Below, piece after piece: positions 5,931 to 5,988 of a stretch of 5,988 nt of DNA; within the stretch, counting starts at the first letter, position 1; each line of letters begins with the position of its first letter. This DNA comes from Oscillospiraceae bacterium (GTDB taxonomy: Bacteria; Bacillota; Clostridia; Oscillospirales; Acutalibacteraceae): contig CACYHJ010000190.1 in the NCBI GenBank assembly GCA_902774165.1, forward strand, positions 1 through 5,988, in the 5' to 3' direction. The notes below the pieces were generated by a model that was not told the DNA's origin, did not search any database, and saw only the letters and a list, made by a program, of their open reading frames with translations. The position numbers and the translations under genes were made by a program.

Positions 5931-5988
5931 ATGGCAAGAGTATATAATTTTTCAGCTGGGCCTTCCATGCTCCCGGAGGAAGTACTTA
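5931..5988 (+). CDS. serC: Phosphoserine aminotransferase, N-terminal fragment (runs off the window)
   Basis: The ATG at 5931 follows GGAGG (5919-5923) with a 7-nt spacer. The 19 complete codons read MARVYNFSAGPSMLPEEVL. The (V/I)YNFSAGP-x-MLPxEVL opening is characteristic of phosphoserine aminotransferase, the PLP enzyme that converts 3-phosphohydroxypyruvate and glutamate to 3-phosphoserine and 2-oxoglutarate in serine synthesis; in some bacteria it also acts in pyridoxal phosphate synthesis. The catalytic lysine and the rest of the protein lie beyond the window. The identification rests on this short but distinctive motif. Confidence 0.93.
   Translation, partial: MARVYNFSAGPSMLPEEVL

Overview
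The window looks like chromosome from a Gram-positive gut or rumen Clostridium, most likely of the Oscillospiraceae/Ruminococcaceae type. The reasons are strong GGAGG-type ribosome binding sites, sigma-A-like promoters with 17-nt spacers, moderate GC content with AT-rich intergenic gaps, and a secreted protein ending in a type I dockerin. All genes lie on the + strand and coding is dense. No RNA gene, insertion sequence, CRISPR array or phage gene was seen.

Layout: (1) Bases 2-61 are the last 19 codons of an upstream gene with a Glu/Leu-rich helical tail, possibly an ABC-F ATPase. (2) Bases 170-2500 encode a GH38 alpha-mannosidase that keeps its metal and catalytic residues. It lacks the usual N-terminal domain, has lost about 25-30 residues inside the catalytic barrel, and has no convincing in-frame start: the good RBS/ATG at 61-80 is one frame off. 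It may be a decaying gene or contain a sequence indel. (3) Bases 2519-2833 encode a small two-helix membrane protein 18 nt behind it, probably co-transcribed. (4) After a near-consensus promoter, 2931-4094 encodes a secreted 387-residue protein with an unrecognised body and a C-terminal dockerin, closed by a clear terminator. (5) A second strong promoter drives glpK (4250-5761), a full-length glycerol kinase that is apparently monocistronic and followed by a strong hairpin terminator. (6) A third promoter, with an extended -10, drives serC, of which only the first 19 codons are in the window.

These are mostly separate transcription units and not one pathway: glycan trimming (GH38), an extracellular dockerin protein, glycerol phosphorylation, and serine/PLP metabolism. 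I see no convincing new multi-gene system. The points most worth checking are the damaged or divergent GH38 gene, the uncharacterised body of the dockerin protein, the altered regulatory loop of GlpK, and two inverted repeats lying on promoter -10/start regions.
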